DNA of 57,794 nt from Atopobiaceae bacterium UBA5363 (lineage in GTDB: Bacteria; Actinomycetota; Coriobacteriia; Coriobacteriales; Atopobiaceae), in assembly GCA_002407925.1 (NCBI GenBank), contig DHPN01000012.1:11278-69071 (forward strand), given 5' to 3'. Shown piece after piece: positions 33,802-42,841 of the stretch (its first letter is position 1; the number at the start of each line of letters is the position of its first letter). A program made the position numbers and the translations under genes. The notes below the pieces were generated by a model. It ran no database searches and was not told the DNA's origin. It saw nothing but the letters and a program-made list of their open reading frames with translations.

Positions 33802-35070
33802 TCAGTCCAAATCTGTTGGAAGCGCTATGTGGCCCGCCACGGCGCTTGCCGCAGCGACGGCAGGGCTTGCGAGGTAGACCTCGCTCGTCTTAGCTCCCAT
33901 GCGCCCGACGAAGTTGCGGTTCGTCGTCGAGATACAGCGCTCTCCATCAGCGAGGATGCCCATGTAACCGCCCAAACAGGGACCGCAGGTGGGCGTCGAA
34001 ACGACACAGTGCGCGTCAAGGAAGACGTCCGTGAGCCCCTCATGCATGCACTGCCGATAGACTGCTTGCGTCGCAGGTATCACAATGCAGCGCACGCCAT
34101 CTGCGATCTGATGGCCGCGCATAACCTCTGCGGCAGCGCGCATGTCTTCAATGCGGCCGTTTGTACAAGAACCAATTACGGCTTGGTCAATCTTGACGCT
34201 GCGACTCTCGGCCACCGTTTTTGTGTTTGATGGGAGGTGCGGCCATGCGACGGTCGGCTCAAGCGCGGACAGTTCGATCTCGATCTTGCGAGCATATGCG
34301 GCGTCTTGGTCAGAGCGATATGCGGTCCATGGACGCTCCGTTCGACCTTCAAGCCAGCTGCGTGCGATACCGTTCACTTCGAAAATGCCAGCCTTAGCCC
34401 CAGCCTCTATCACCATGTTGGAAATCGTCATACGTGCTTCCATGGAAAGCTGCTCCACAGCTGAGCCGCGAAATTCGAGTGCCTGGTACAAGGCTCCGTC
34501 GACGCCAATCATGCCAATGAGGTGCAAGATGAGGTCCTTGCCGGTGACGCCAGGGGTCATTTGGCCTGTAAGCTCGACACTAATTGTTGACGGAACCTTG
34601 AACCACGCTTGGCCAGTCGCCATGCCAACGCCCGCATCGGTCGAGCCAACGCCTGTTGAAAACGCACCAAGCGCCCCATAGGTACAGGTATGCGAGTCAG
34701 CGCCGATTATGAGATCGCCTGGGCCCACAACCCCCTGCTCGGGAAGCAGCGCATGCTCTATGCCCATGCAGCCCACCTCCCAGTAGTGGCTAATATGATG
34801 GGAGTGAGCGAAGTCACGAACGATCTTTGTCTGCCGCGCGCTTTTGATGTCCTTGTTAGGAGCATAGTGATCAGGGACAAGGCATATGCGATCCGCGTCG
34901 AAAACCTCTGTCGCGCCGAGCTCTCCAAAGGTCTTAATGGCGATCGGCGCTGTGATGTCATTTGCCAATACCATGTCGAGGTCGCATTCGATGAGCTGTC
35001 CCGGTCTAACCTCAGGCAGCTGCGCATGGGCGGCCAGGATTTTTTCTGCAATAGTCATTGGCCTGCTCAT
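33802..35070 (-). CDS. leuC: 3-isopropylmalate dehydratase large subunit
   Basis: A 422-residue aconitase-family subunit holding the [4Fe-4S] cluster. VIGSCTNGRIEDM and STPTCGPCLGG supply the three Cys ligands; GADSHTCTYGALGAFSTGVGSTD is the substrate motif. At 420 residues it is the shorter homoaconitase-like version matching the short leuD. It starts one base after the leuA stop with GGAGG inside the leuA end. Confidence 0.96.
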   Translation of the reverse strand: MSRPMTIAEKILAAHAQLPEVRPGQLIECDLDMVLANDITAPIAIKTFGELGATEVFDADRICLVPDHYAPNKDIKSARQTKIVRDFAHSHHISHYWEVGCMGIEHALLPEQGVVGPGDLIIGADSHTCTYGALGAFSTGVGSTDAGVGMATGQAWFKVPSTISVELTGQMTPGVTGKDLILHLIGMIGVDGALYQALEFRGSAVEQLSMEARMTISNMVIEAGAKAGIFEVNGIARSWLEGRTERPWTAYRSDQDAAYARKIEIELSALEPTVAWPHLPSNTKTVAESRSVKIDQAVIGSCTNGRIEDMRAAAEVMRGHQIADGVRCIVIPATQAVYRQCMHEGLTDVFLDAHCVVSTPTCGPCLGGYMGILADGERCISTTNRNFVGRMGAKTSEVYLASPAVAAASAVAGHIALPTDLD

Positions 35071-35071
35071 G

Positions 35072-36607
35072 CTAGGCCTCCATCCGAGAACGGGCTGTGG
35101 ATATCATTCGATTGATTGCGTTGACGTAGGCTTTGGCCGAGCTGACAACGATGTCATTGTCAGCGCCACGTCCGGTGTAGATGTGGCCGTCTTGACCTGA
35201 GATGCGGACCGTGACCTCGCCGATTGCATCTATGCCACGAGTTACTGCCTTCACAGAAAATTCAGTGAGGTCACCGTGCTTCTCTACGACCTTGTCGACT
35301 GCCTTGTAGGCTGCATCGACCGGCCCCGTCCCCGTAGCGCAACTCACCGAGGCTCTTCCTCTCTCGTCGGTCACGGTGGCTGTCGCCGTGGGAATCAAAG
35401 GGTCACCGCAGGTCACCTGCAATGCATTAAGCGTGTAGATAGCCTTTATGTCGCGCTGCCGCTCTTGGACGATCGATTCGAGGTCCTCGTCGTAGACCTC
35501 TTTCTTCTGATCGGCCACTTCCAAGAAGCGCTCGTAGATATCATCGAATTCTTTGTCAGCAAAGGCATATCCCAACTCACCGAGGCGATGACGGAGGGCG
35601 GCGTGGCCGGAGCGCGCAGACAAGATAATCTGAGACGAGCCAGCCCCCACATCTGCTGGATCAATGATCTCATAGGTGTCACGCGCTTTGAGCACGCCGT
35701 CTTGATGGATGCCTGACGAGTGGGCAAAGGCATTCGAGCCAACGATGGCTTTGTTTGCCTGCACATTCATACCGGTAATGCGAGAGACGAGATGGCTTGC
35801 GCGCGTGAGCTCGCCCGTCACTATGTCAGTGTGGCCATCGAGTTCATCACCATGCATCTTAAGAGCCATGACAACTTCCTCGAGAGCTGTGTTGCCAGCG
35901 CGCTCGCCAAGGCCGTTAATGGTGCATTCGATCTGCGTTGCCCCATTTTTCACACCCTCAAGCGCAAGGGCTGTCGCCATGCCGAGGTCGTTATGGGTAT
36001 GGACGGCTATCGTGACATTTTCGATGCCGCGCACATTCTCTTGAAGGCTCCGGATGCGCACGCCAAAGTCCTCAGGCAGCGAGTATCCTGTGGTGTCTGG
36101 TATGTTGACGACAGTGGCTCCTGCATCGACGGCAGCCTGTATCACGCGTATCAAGAAGCTTTGGTCAGAGCGTCCCGCATCCTCCGCATAGAACTCGACG
36201 TCATTGACATATTTCTTGGCATATCTGACGCAGTGAGCGGCACGCTCAACACACTCGTCTTCTGTGATGCGCAGCTTTTCCCTCAGGTGAGATGGCGAAA
36301 CGCCGAGACCTGTGTGTATGCGAGGCCGCTTCGCCGTCTTCAGTGCCTCCACAGCGCGATCAATGTCCTTGTCTACCGCCCGTGTCAAGCCGCACACAAC
36401 GCAGCTGTCGCCTGCAAGGCGGCCTATCTCTTGCACACTCCTGAAATCCCCAGGGCTTGAGATCGGAAAGCCAGCTTCAATGACGTCAACGCCCATGCGG
36501 ATCAGCTCTTGGGCAATCACGAGCTTTTCCTCGGTATTCATAGAGGCACCAGGGCTTTGCTCCCCGTCACGCAATGTTGTGTCAAAAATGTCGATCTTAC
36601 GAGTCAT
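35072..36607 (-). CDS. leuA: 2-isopropylmalate synthase
   Basis: A 511-residue enzyme condensing acetyl-CoA with 2-oxoisovalerate. DTTLRDGEQSPGASM near the start and VHTHNDLGMATALALEGVKNGA with the metal-binding His pair define the TIM-barrel; GLGERAGN follows. A C-terminal LeuA dimer domain (about 375-511, TEFSVKAVTRGIDAIGEVTV) normally binds leucine for feedback inhibition. ATG at 36607 follows AAGGGAG; a frame open nine codons upstream has no site. Preceded by a leader of about 310 bases with a leader peptide. Confidence 0.96.
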   Translation of the reverse strand: MTRKIDIFDTTLRDGEQSPGASMNTEEKLVIAQELIRMGVDVIEAGFPISSPGDFRSVQEIGRLAGDSCVVCGLTRAVDKDIDRAVEALKTAKRPRIHTGLGVSPSHLREKLRITEDECVERAAHCVRYAKKYVNDVEFYAEDAGRSDQSFLIRVIQAAVDAGATVVNIPDTTGYSLPEDFGVRIRSLQENVRGIENVTIAVHTHNDLGMATALALEGVKNGATQIECTINGLGERAGNTALEEVVMALKMHGDELDGHTDIVTGELTRASHLVSRITGMNVQANKAIVGSNAFAHSSGIHQDGVLKARDTYEIIDPADVGAGSSQIILSARSGHAALRHRLGELGYAFADKEFDDIYERFLEVADQKKEVYDEDLESIVQERQRDIKAIYTLNALQVTCGDPLIPTATATVTDERGRASVSCATGTGPVDAAYKAVDKVVEKHGDLTEFSVKAVTRGIDAIGEVTVRISGQDGHIYTGRGADNDIVVSSAKAYVNAINRMISTARSRMEA

Positions 36608-36682
36608 GAAATTCTCCCTTGTGACTTCTGACAAGAAAGGGCCAGCCTGAAGGCCACTTAATATGTTTGGGGGTAATTTGAC

Positions 36683-36706
36683 GGGCGCATGCTACCGTAA
36701 GCGCCC
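36683..36706 (-). promoter_or_regulatory. Attenuator-type hairpin in the leuA leader
   Basis: GGGCGC and GCGCCC form a 6-bp GC stem 17 bases after the leader peptide stop codon (minus strand). No T-run follows, so it could be a pause, an antiterminator partner or a Rho-linked element rather than a simple terminator. Confidence 0.4.
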
Positions 36707-36723
36707 TCGACCTTGCACGTCAG

Positions 36724-36771
36724 TTATAACCACACCAGAAGAAGAAAAGACAAGGAGGAGAGACGGGGCAT
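36724..36771 (-). CDS. leuL: Leucine-rich leader peptide of the leu operon
   Basis: A 15-codon frame MPRLSSLSFLLLVWL with six leucines (codons CTC, TTG, CTT, CTT, CTG, TTA), ending in TAA, lies between the leu promoter and leuA. Six Leu in 15 residues, clustered at the end just before a hairpin, is the classic mark of an attenuation leader: ribosomes stall when leucyl-tRNA is short. The ribosome site is weak (TAGGG). The same frame is open up to an ATG at 36906, so a longer 60-residue form is possible. Leader-peptide control of leuA is known in other actinobacteria. Confidence 0.6.
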   Translation of the reverse strand: MPRLSSLSFLLLVWL

Positions 36772-36924
36772 ACGCCCTACGCTAGCAGCTGTGCAGATAG
36801 GGATAGGTTGGCAGAGATGACAAGAGCAGAGACCATGTCCTGCCCTTGAAGCATCTTTGCCATAGGAGTCTGCATCTATGCTTTCTCTTCCTTCGCCACG
36901 TAGCATCCGCTACTCGATGAGATC

Positions 36925-36953
36925 ACTATAAAGATGTGCCACATGGCTGTCAA
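36925..36953 (-). promoter_or_regulatory. Near-consensus promoter of the leuACDB operon
   Basis: On the minus strand TTGACA, exactly 17 bases, TATAGT. Transcription would start near 36918, giving a leader of about 310 bases before leuA that contains the leader peptide. Confidence 0.75.
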
Positions 36954-36977
36954 TAACATCTTGTGCACAAGACAATC

Positions 36978-38786
36978 TCAGTCTTCGCCCTCGAGAAAGC
37001 CGCCAGTCTGACGCTCCCAAAGCCCAGCATACTCCCCGCCTGCCTTGATGAGCTGCTGGTGAGTTCCATCTTCTACGATGCGGCCACCAGCGAGCACGAC
37101 AATGCGGTCAAGCGCGGCAACCGTCGAAAGGCGATGGGCTACCACAATGGTGGTTCTATTGTGCATGAGGTTTTCAAGGGCGCCTTGCACGAGCGCTTCA
37201 CTCTCAGAGTCAAGGGCAGATGTCGCCTCATCGAGCACAAGAATGGGCGCATCCACTAAAATCGCCCGTGCGATTGCGATGCGCTGTCGCTGCCCGCCTG
37301 ATAGCTTGGCGCCCCGCTCTCCCACGATCGTCTTGAGACCTGCGGGCAGGCGCTCAATAAACTCGAGCGCGTTCGCCTCTTGTGCCGCAGTCAGTACCTT
37401 CTCGTCACTGGAGCCCGGACGCCCATAGGCGATATTGTCATAGACGGAACGGTGAAAGAGCAAGGGTTCCTGCGGTACATAGGCCACCTGCCGACGCAAG
37501 CTTTGCTGTGTGCAATGGGAGATCTCCTGCCCGTCAATGAGTACACGCCCCTCTTGCACATCATCAAGGCGTAGCAGCAATTTGGTGAGCGTCGTCTTGC
37601 CTGAACCCGACCTTCCCACCAGGCCGACACGCTGCCCAGCAGGAATGTGAAGCGTCAAATCGGAAAAGACCTTCTGCCCGGCAGGGGCGTCAGGATAGGC
37701 AAACCCTATATGCTCGAAGTCGATGACACCCTTGCGGACGGCAAGCTCCACAGCATCGGGGGCGTCCTCCACCAGCAGTGGCTCATCAAGGATGCGCGTC
37801 ATCTCAGAGGCGTCACCCAAGGCATTGTTGATGCGCTGCATCATAGAGTTGAAGTAGTTGACGCGCATGGTGAGGTTATAGGTGTAGGTGAACATCATCA
37901 CAAGCGTGCCGGCACTGATGCCAAACCACGCATTGCCACCGGCCGTGAACACCGACGCTATGGCCATAATGCCTGTTATCATCGCGCTGGTGGTAAACCC
38001 GCGCGCAAGCATCGCCTTCATCGTGGCTGACTGGGCATGCAAGGACTCGCGATCAGCCTCATCGAAAAGCTTGCGCTCATAGTCTTCGCGGCCTGAGGTC
38101 TTTACAGCCAAGATGTTCGTGACAGCATCCGACAACACTCCAGAAAGCCTGTTTTGCGCAGACGCGCTCGCCTCGGACAGCGGCAATATCTTCTTGTAGA
38201 GGCGATAGGCGACAAAAACGTACGCAACGAGAGCCACAAACAAGATGATGACATACAGTGGCACGACGGGAGCAAGCATCACGATCGTGCAGATGATCGA
38301 AGCGACAGTGGGAATCAGCGAATAGACGACAACGTCGACAAGTGAAGTGTAGCCAGAGGTGAAGCGTCCCGTCTGGCTCACTAAAGCTCCGCCAAAACGA
38401 CTGGTATGAAATGTCATTGACTGGTTCGAAAGTGTATCAAAGCACAAGCGGGACAAAGTGTAATTGCCATTGATCTCCAGCTTATAGACGCTGTAGTCTT
38501 GCAACTTCGAGAGGACTTGCCCCACGGCATTAACAATAATAAGGGCAATGACATAAGGCCCAAATACCTGCCATACATCTTGTGGCGCAACTTGTCCTGC
38601 CTGCACCCTGTCAACAATGAGACCCATGACATAGGTATTTACAAACGTAAGGAGAACCACATAGCCCACAGAAGAGATGATGGACAGCGCCGTAATCGCA
38701 GGCATGCGGCGAGTCACGTCCCAAAAGCGCTCCAATGTGCGACGGGTTGTCGTAGGATCAAGCTCACTTGTTGCAGAGTGTGCCAA
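36978..38786 (-). CDS. ABC exporter, fused membrane and ATPase domains
   Basis: About 602 residues. Residues 25-320 hold six membrane helices of an ABC type I exporter; residues 365-600 the ATPase: Walker A GRSGSGKTT, YVPQEPLLFHRSVYDNIAYG, signature LSGGQRQRIAIARA, Walker B ILVLDEATSALD, H-loop AHRLST. Relatives export lipids, peptides or drugs; substrate unknown. A homodimer is likely as no second half lies nearby. TTG at 38786 has GAAAGGACG upstream; TTG at 38813 is possible but has no site. Confidence 0.92.
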   Translation of the reverse strand: MAHSATSELDPTTTRRTLERFWDVTRRMPAITALSIISSVGYVVLLTFVNTYVMGLIVDRVQAGQVAPQDVWQVFGPYVIALIIVNAVGQVLSKLQDYSVYKLEINGNYTLSRLCFDTLSNQSMTFHTSRFGGALVSQTGRFTSGYTSLVDVVVYSLIPTVASIICTIVMLAPVVPLYVIILFVALVAYVFVAYRLYKKILPLSEASASAQNRLSGVLSDAVTNILAVKTSGREDYERKLFDEADRESLHAQSATMKAMLARGFTTSAMITGIMAIASVFTAGGNAWFGISAGTLVMMFTYTYNLTMRVNYFNSMMQRINNALGDASEMTRILDEPLLVEDAPDAVELAVRKGVIDFEHIGFAYPDAPAGQKVFSDLTLHIPAGQRVGLVGRSGSGKTTLTKLLLRLDDVQEGRVLIDGQEISHCTQQSLRRQVAYVPQEPLLFHRSVYDNIAYGRPGSSDEKVLTAAQEANALEFIERLPAGLKTIVGERGAKLSGGQRQRIAIARAILVDAPILVLDEATSALDSESEALVQGALENLMHNRTTIVVAHRLSTVAALDRIVVLAGGRIVEDGTHQQLIKAGGEYAGLWERQTGGFLEGED

Positions 38787-38853
38787 AAAACGTCCTTTCA
38801 GAAAGCTACGCAAGCATGTGCAATCCTACCCGTTTGCTGAAACGACTTACCTC

Positions 38854-38874
38854 TCATGCAAGACGACAACCCAT
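38854..38874 (-). other. Possible six-codon upstream ORF (MGCRLA)
   Basis: ATG at 38874 follows a full AGGAGG (38884-38879) by four bases and ends at TGA 38854, 67 bases before the ABC exporter. The strength of the ribosome site with no gene behind it is notable; translation is unproven. Confidence 0.3.
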
Positions 38875-38954
38875 CAAGCCTCCTGTAGTTCATAGAGCAG
38901 CCATAAAGCTCGTTTACTAGGGTCACATCGAAGGGATGTTCATAAACACACAAA

Positions 38955-39002
38955 CATCGCGCAGGAGTTAAGCCCAGAAAGGGTCATGACTCCTGCGCGA
39001 TG
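38955..39002 (-). terminator. Strong hairpin terminator after the liv operon
   Basis: CATCGCGCAGGAGT (38955-38968) pairs perfectly with ACTCCTGCGCGATG (38989-39002), a 14-bp stem with a 20-base loop, 55 bases beyond livF, followed on the minus strand by TTTGTGTGTTT. Confidence 0.8.
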
Positions 39003-39057
39003 CAGATGAGGTTTGCTATGGTAAGAAAGATCGAAGCGACATACGTCTGCTATGCTC

Positions 39058-39765
39058 TTAACCGCCGAGGTAAGCCTTCCGCACACGGTCGTCTGCGGCA
39101 AGATCGACAGCCGAGCCGCTCATCGCGACGTGACCAGTCTCAAGCACGTAAGCTCGATTGGCAATGGAGAGAGCCATCTGAGCATTTTGCTCGACAAGCA
39201 AAATAGTGGTGCCTGTATCATGCAAATTTTTGATTATGTCAAAGATCTCTTGCACCAATATTGGTGCCAAGCCCATCGATGGTTCATCGAGCATGATGAG
39301 TCGAGGATTGCTCATCAGAGCGCGACCCATCGCGAGCATTTGCTGCTCGCCTCCAGAAAGGGTGCCAGCAGACTGAGTCGTGCGCTCTTTCAGGCGAGGA
39401 AAAAGTTCAAAGACTTTTTCCTTACGTTCTGCAGCCTCGCTGTCAGGCCGTGTGTATCCTCCCATGTCAAGATTTTCCTCAACGCTCATATTGAGGAAAA
39501 TGCGACGGCCTTCGGGGCACATCGCAATGCCCTTGCTGACAATCTGATAGGCAGGAACGCCTATAAGGCTTTCCCCCCCAAACGTAATCGAACCAGAGCG
39601 CGGTTTAAGAAGGCCTGCTATGGAGTTAAGCGTCGTCGACTTTCCAGCTCCATTCGCCCCAATCAGGGTGACGATCTCCCCTTCCTCAACATCGAAGGAT
39701 ATGCCCTTGATCGCATGGATGGAACCGTAATAGACATTAAGGTCGGAGACCGAAAGCATTCCCAT
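39058..39765 (-). CDS. livF: Branched-chain amino acid ABC transporter ATP-binding protein LivF
   Basis: A 235-residue ATPase: LNVYYGSIHAIKGISF, Walker A GANGAGKST, Q-loop region MCPEGRRIFLNMSVEENL, signature LSGGEQQMLAMGRAL, Walker B LIMLDEPSMGLAP, H-loop LVEQN. The MCPEGR and LDEPSMGL phrases separate LivF from LivG. It starts two bases after livG and ends the operon livKHMGF. Confidence 0.95.
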   Translation of the reverse strand: MGMLSVSDLNVYYGSIHAIKGISFDVEEGEIVTLIGANGAGKSTTLNSIAGLLKPRSGSITFGGESLIGVPAYQIVSKGIAMCPEGRRIFLNMSVEENLDMGGYTRPDSEAAERKEKVFELFPRLKERTTQSAGTLSGGEQQMLAMGRALMSNPRLIMLDEPSMGLAPILVQEIFDIIKNLHDTGTTILLVEQNAQMALSIANRAYVLETGHVAMSGSAVDLAADDRVRKAYLGG

Positions 39766-39767
39766 GG

Positions 39768-40703
39768 CTACTCCTCCCCTTGTCCATCAGTTGGTGCCAC
39801 AGCTTCAGCAGCCTCATCAGCTTGCGTTCGCGCGGGTTTTTCAACTTGCTTTCCCAGATAGGCTTCGATGACCTCAGGATTATTTTGTATCTCCTCAGGC
39901 GTGCCCTTAGCGATAATCTTGCCATAGTTGAGTACGGCAATACCCTCACAGATACCCATCACAAGATCCATGTCGTGTTCGATCAGCATGACTGCAATTT
40001 GGAATTTGTCACGAATTTTGAGGATGTTGTCCATAAGGTCTGAGGTCTCTGATGGGTTCATTCCTGCTGCCGGCTCATCCAACAAGAGGAGCTTGGGATT
40101 TGTCGCCAAAGCACGCACGATCTCCAAACGACGCTGCGCGCCATAGGGCAGTGAGCCTGAGACCTCATTTGCCTGATCCGCCATGTCGAAGACATCAAGA
40201 AGCGCAAGGGAGCGCTCATGCATTTCTTTCTCGCTCTTAAAATAGCGGGGCGTACGCAAGATACCGTCGAACATCGAGCACTTGATCTGATTATGCAAGC
40301 CAATACGAACGTTGTCTTCGACGCTCAACCGCGAGAACAGGCGAATGTTTTGAAACGTACGCGCGATGCCCGCTTGATTGACCTTCGGCACGCTCATGCC
40401 AGCAGTATCATTACCATCAAGCATAATGATGCCACGCGTCGGCTGGTAGACCTTCGTCAGCAGGTTAAAGACTGTCGTTTTGCCTGCTCCGTTGGGTCCT
40501 ATGAGACCTGCAATCTCCGTGTGGCCGACGGTGAGGTTGAAATCCTGTACCGCACGCAAGCCGCCGAAGTCTATGCCGAGATGGCGGCATTCGAGCACGG
40601 GCGTCTCGCTAACGTCGCGCTCGGGAACAATGACATCTGAAGGAAGAGGGACCATCTTGGTATCGACGCGTCGCTCTTTGACGCGAGGCTTAAACTCACT
40701 CAT
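39768..40703 (-). CDS. livG: Branched-chain amino acid ABC transporter ATP-binding protein LivG
   Basis: About 311 residues: HLGIDFGGLRAVQDFNL, Walker A GPNGAGKTT, signature LPYGAQRRLEIVRALA (the YG-type signature of LivG), Walker B LLLLDEPAAGMNP, H-loop LIEHDMDLVMG. Some 35 charged residues precede the domain and a 25-residue acidic tail follows it, so it is longer than the usual 255. ATG 40703, overlapping the livM stop by a few bases, is preferred to the frame-open ATG at 40751. Confidence 0.94.
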   Translation of the reverse strand: MSEFKPRVKERRVDTKMVPLPSDVIVPERDVSETPVLECRHLGIDFGGLRAVQDFNLTVGHTEIAGLIGPNGAGKTTVFNLLTKVYQPTRGIIMLDGNDTAGMSVPKVNQAGIARTFQNIRLFSRLSVEDNVRIGLHNQIKCSMFDGILRTPRYFKSEKEMHERSLALLDVFDMADQANEVSGSLPYGAQRRLEIVRALATNPKLLLLDEPAAGMNPSETSDLMDNILKIRDKFQIAVMLIEHDMDLVMGICEGIAVLNYGKIIAKGTPEEIQNNPEVIEAYLGKQVEKPARTQADEAAEAVAPTDGQGEE

Positions 40704-41865
40704 CGGCACCATCCTCTTCCGCATTGGCTTCGTTCGTAGCATCTGCGACATGTGCGCTTACAACATCTGTGGCAAGCCTTTGGCCACGGCTTCCCTTCAG
40801 GCGTAGACGAATGTTGCGCAGCACGTTACGCGCCTGGGGCGTATTGGTAATAAGCATGGCTGCAATTAGCACGATTGAATAGATGAGCATGCGGTAGGTA
40901 GACAGGAAACGCAGCGCTTCGGGCAGCACTGTCAGTACCGCTGCAGCAATGATGCCCCCGCGAATAGATCCAATGCCGCCAAGAACAACAAAGACCAAGA
41001 TCATAATTGAGTTGTTGAAGTCAAATTTGCTTGGGATGAATGAGGAGTAGTTCAGGCCGTACAAAGCACCCGCCATACCTGCAAGCACTGCGGAAACCAC
41101 GAAAGCCATCATGCGATATTTCGTTGAGTTAATACCACAGGCCTCTGCAGCAATGCGATTATCACGAACTGCCATGATCGCGCGGCCAGAGCGGCTGTGG
41201 ATCAAGTTGAGCGCAATAATTAGGCAGACACATACGAGCAAAATACCGATTACGAAGCTGGATATCTGATTGACTGACACTGCACCCTTCGGACCAGAAA
41301 GCAGCACCTTTCCATTGCTCATGCCAAGTTGCTCAGTGCCAACAACAGAAAAATGCAAGCCAGACGCGTCGAGGCCAACATAGAGGTTGTTCAAGATATT
41401 TTTAATGATCTCGCCAAATGCAAGCGTAACAATGGCGAGATAATCGCCGTGAAGACGCATAACAGGAATGCCGATCAGAAAGCCAAAGATCCCTGCCATC
41501 ATTCCACCGATCACCATGCACACAAGCAGCAACACTACCTCGTTTGAGATTGCATTCGCCAACGCCACTGAAAGAATAGCGCCGGTGAAAGCACCAATGC
41601 TCATGAAGCCCGCATGACCAAGCGACAGCTCACCGGATATACCAACGACGAGGTTAAGCGAGATTGCCATGCAAGCATATGCGCAAATGGGGACAAGCTG
41701 TCCTCGCAGCGAGTAAGTGAGGACACGGGTGGCTATCAGAATCTCCATAAGGACGAAGAAGCCGATTACAATAGCGAAGGTAATGAGATTGGAGCGCAGC
41801 GTGCGCGACATCTTGTGTCGACCACGCTTGCCTGCCGTAGTTTCGTTTGCTGTCATCTTCGCCAT
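40696..41865 (-). CDS. livM: Branched-chain amino acid ABC transporter permease LivM
   Basis: A 389-residue permease with eight or nine hydrophobic helices after a basic N-terminus. GISGELSLGHAGFMSIGAF, PVMRLHGDYLAIVTLAFGEI and VRDNRIAAEACGINSTKYR (cytoplasmic coupling loop), then VVLGGIGSIRGGIIAA, are family marks. A polar C-terminal tail of about 40 residues (ending ANAEEDGADE) is unusual for LivM. Between livH (three-base gap) and livG (overlap). Confidence 0.95.
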   Translation of the reverse strand: MAKMTANETTAGKRGRHKMSRTLRSNLITFAIVIGFFVLMEILIATRVLTYSLRGQLVPICAYACMAISLNLVVGISGELSLGHAGFMSIGAFTGAILSVALANAISNEVVLLLVCMVIGGMMAGIFGFLIGIPVMRLHGDYLAIVTLAFGEIIKNILNNLYVGLDASGLHFSVVGTEQLGMSNGKVLLSGPKGAVSVNQISSFVIGILLVCVCLIIALNLIHSRSGRAIMAVRDNRIAAEACGINSTKYRMMAFVVSAVLAGMAGALYGLNYSSFIPSKFDFNNSIMILVFVVLGGIGSIRGGIIAAAVLTVLPEALRFLSTYRMLIYSIVLIAAMLITNTPQARNVLRNIRLRLKGSRGQRLATDVVSAHVADATNEANAEEDGADE

Positions 41866-41868
41866 GCC

Positions 41869-42750
41869 CTACACCTTCTCATTGACAGGCTTGCCAAGCA
41901 AACCTGCAGGCTTGACGAGCAAAACAACAATGAGCACACCGAAAACAATGGCATCAGAAAATTGGGTCGAAATGTAGCTGCGAGCAAGCATTTCAATTAC
42001 ACCCAAAAGCAGACCGCCAAGGAAAGCGCCAGGTATCGACCCAATGCCACCAAGCACAGCTGCAACAAAGGCTTTGATGCCAGGCATAGAACCGGTCATA
42101 TTCGTCAAAGTCGGATATGCAGAGCACAGAAGGACACCAGCGATAGCTGCAAGCCCTGAGCCAATAGCAAATGTCAGAGAAATCGTGCGGTTAACATCGA
42201 TACCCATGAGTTGGGCTGCGCCTCTATCCTCAGAGACTGCCCTCATTGCCTTACCCATTTTGCCACGCTTTGTGTACTGCGTCAAAATGATGGCGATCAC
42301 GACGCAGGTGATCACAGTGACGAGCGTCGTCGCGGTGATGATGAGCTGCCCATCAAAGAGCTGCAAGGCTGGCAGTTGGACGACTGAAGTAAAGGTCTTC
42401 GGGTCTGCTCCCCATAAGAGTAATGCACTGTTCTCAAGAAAATAAGATACTCCAATTGCAGTTATAAGCACATCAAGCGACGGAGCACCACGCAGTGGCT
42501 TGTATGCGAAGCGCTCAACGAAGACGCCAAGCACTGTACAGCCGACAACCGATATGGCAACGGCAATGAGCGGCGACAGGCCAAACAGACCCATCATGTA
42601 AAAGCAAATATAAGCCCCAACCATGATTATGTCGCCATGGGCGAAATTCAGCATCTTGGCTATGCCGTAGACCATCGTATAGCCCAATGCAATAACAGCA
42701 TACACACTACCAAGCGACAATCCATTAATTATTGTGCTGAGAAAGCTCAT
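41869..42750 (-). CDS. livH: Branched-chain amino acid ABC transporter permease LivH
   Basis: A 293-residue permease with about eight helices: NGLSLGSVYAVIALGYTMVYGI, MLNFAHGDIIMVGAY, AVSEDRGAAQLMGIDVNRTI (coupling loop) and VLGGIGSIPGAFLGGL are typical. ATG at 42750 follows AAAGGAGGGCG; the open frame upstream is ignored. It is separated from livK by two strong stem-loops, which may set its expression below that of the binding protein. Confidence 0.95.
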   Translation of the reverse strand: MSFLSTIINGLSLGSVYAVIALGYTMVYGIAKMLNFAHGDIIMVGAYICFYMMGLFGLSPLIAVAISVVGCTVLGVFVERFAYKPLRGAPSLDVLITAIGVSYFLENSALLLWGADPKTFTSVVQLPALQLFDGQLIITATTLVTVITCVVIAIILTQYTKRGKMGKAMRAVSEDRGAAQLMGIDVNRTISLTFAIGSGLAAIAGVLLCSAYPTLTNMTGSMPGIKAFVAAVLGGIGSIPGAFLGGLLLGVIEMLARSYISTQFSDAIVFGVLIVVLLVKPAGLLGKPVNEKV

Positions 42751-42786
42751 TCGCCCTCCTTTCTGAAAACACCTCAATATATACAG

Positions 42787-42841
42787 AGCGGAGACGACTC
42801 AAAGGTCGCCTCCGCTATTATCTGGGAGTCAAAAGACTCCC
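42787..42841 (-). terminator. Two tandem stem-loops between livK and livH
   Basis: On the minus strand, starting at the livK stop codon: GGGAGTC-TTTT-GACTCCC (7 bp, 42841-42824), then an 11-of-12-bp stem AGCGGAGGCGAC/GTCGTCTCCGCT (42816-42787) with a six-base loop. No long T-run follows, so partial termination or 3' protection of livK mRNA fits better than full termination. Confidence 0.7.

Noticed and set aside
35720..36460. A 246-codon frame antisense to leuA
   Set aside because: Shadow of leuA; composition rich in Cys, His and Arg, with no domain.
36608..36977. T-box leucine riboswitch before leuA
   Set aside because: No GGGTGGNACCGCG antiterminator sequence; a leader peptide explains the region better.
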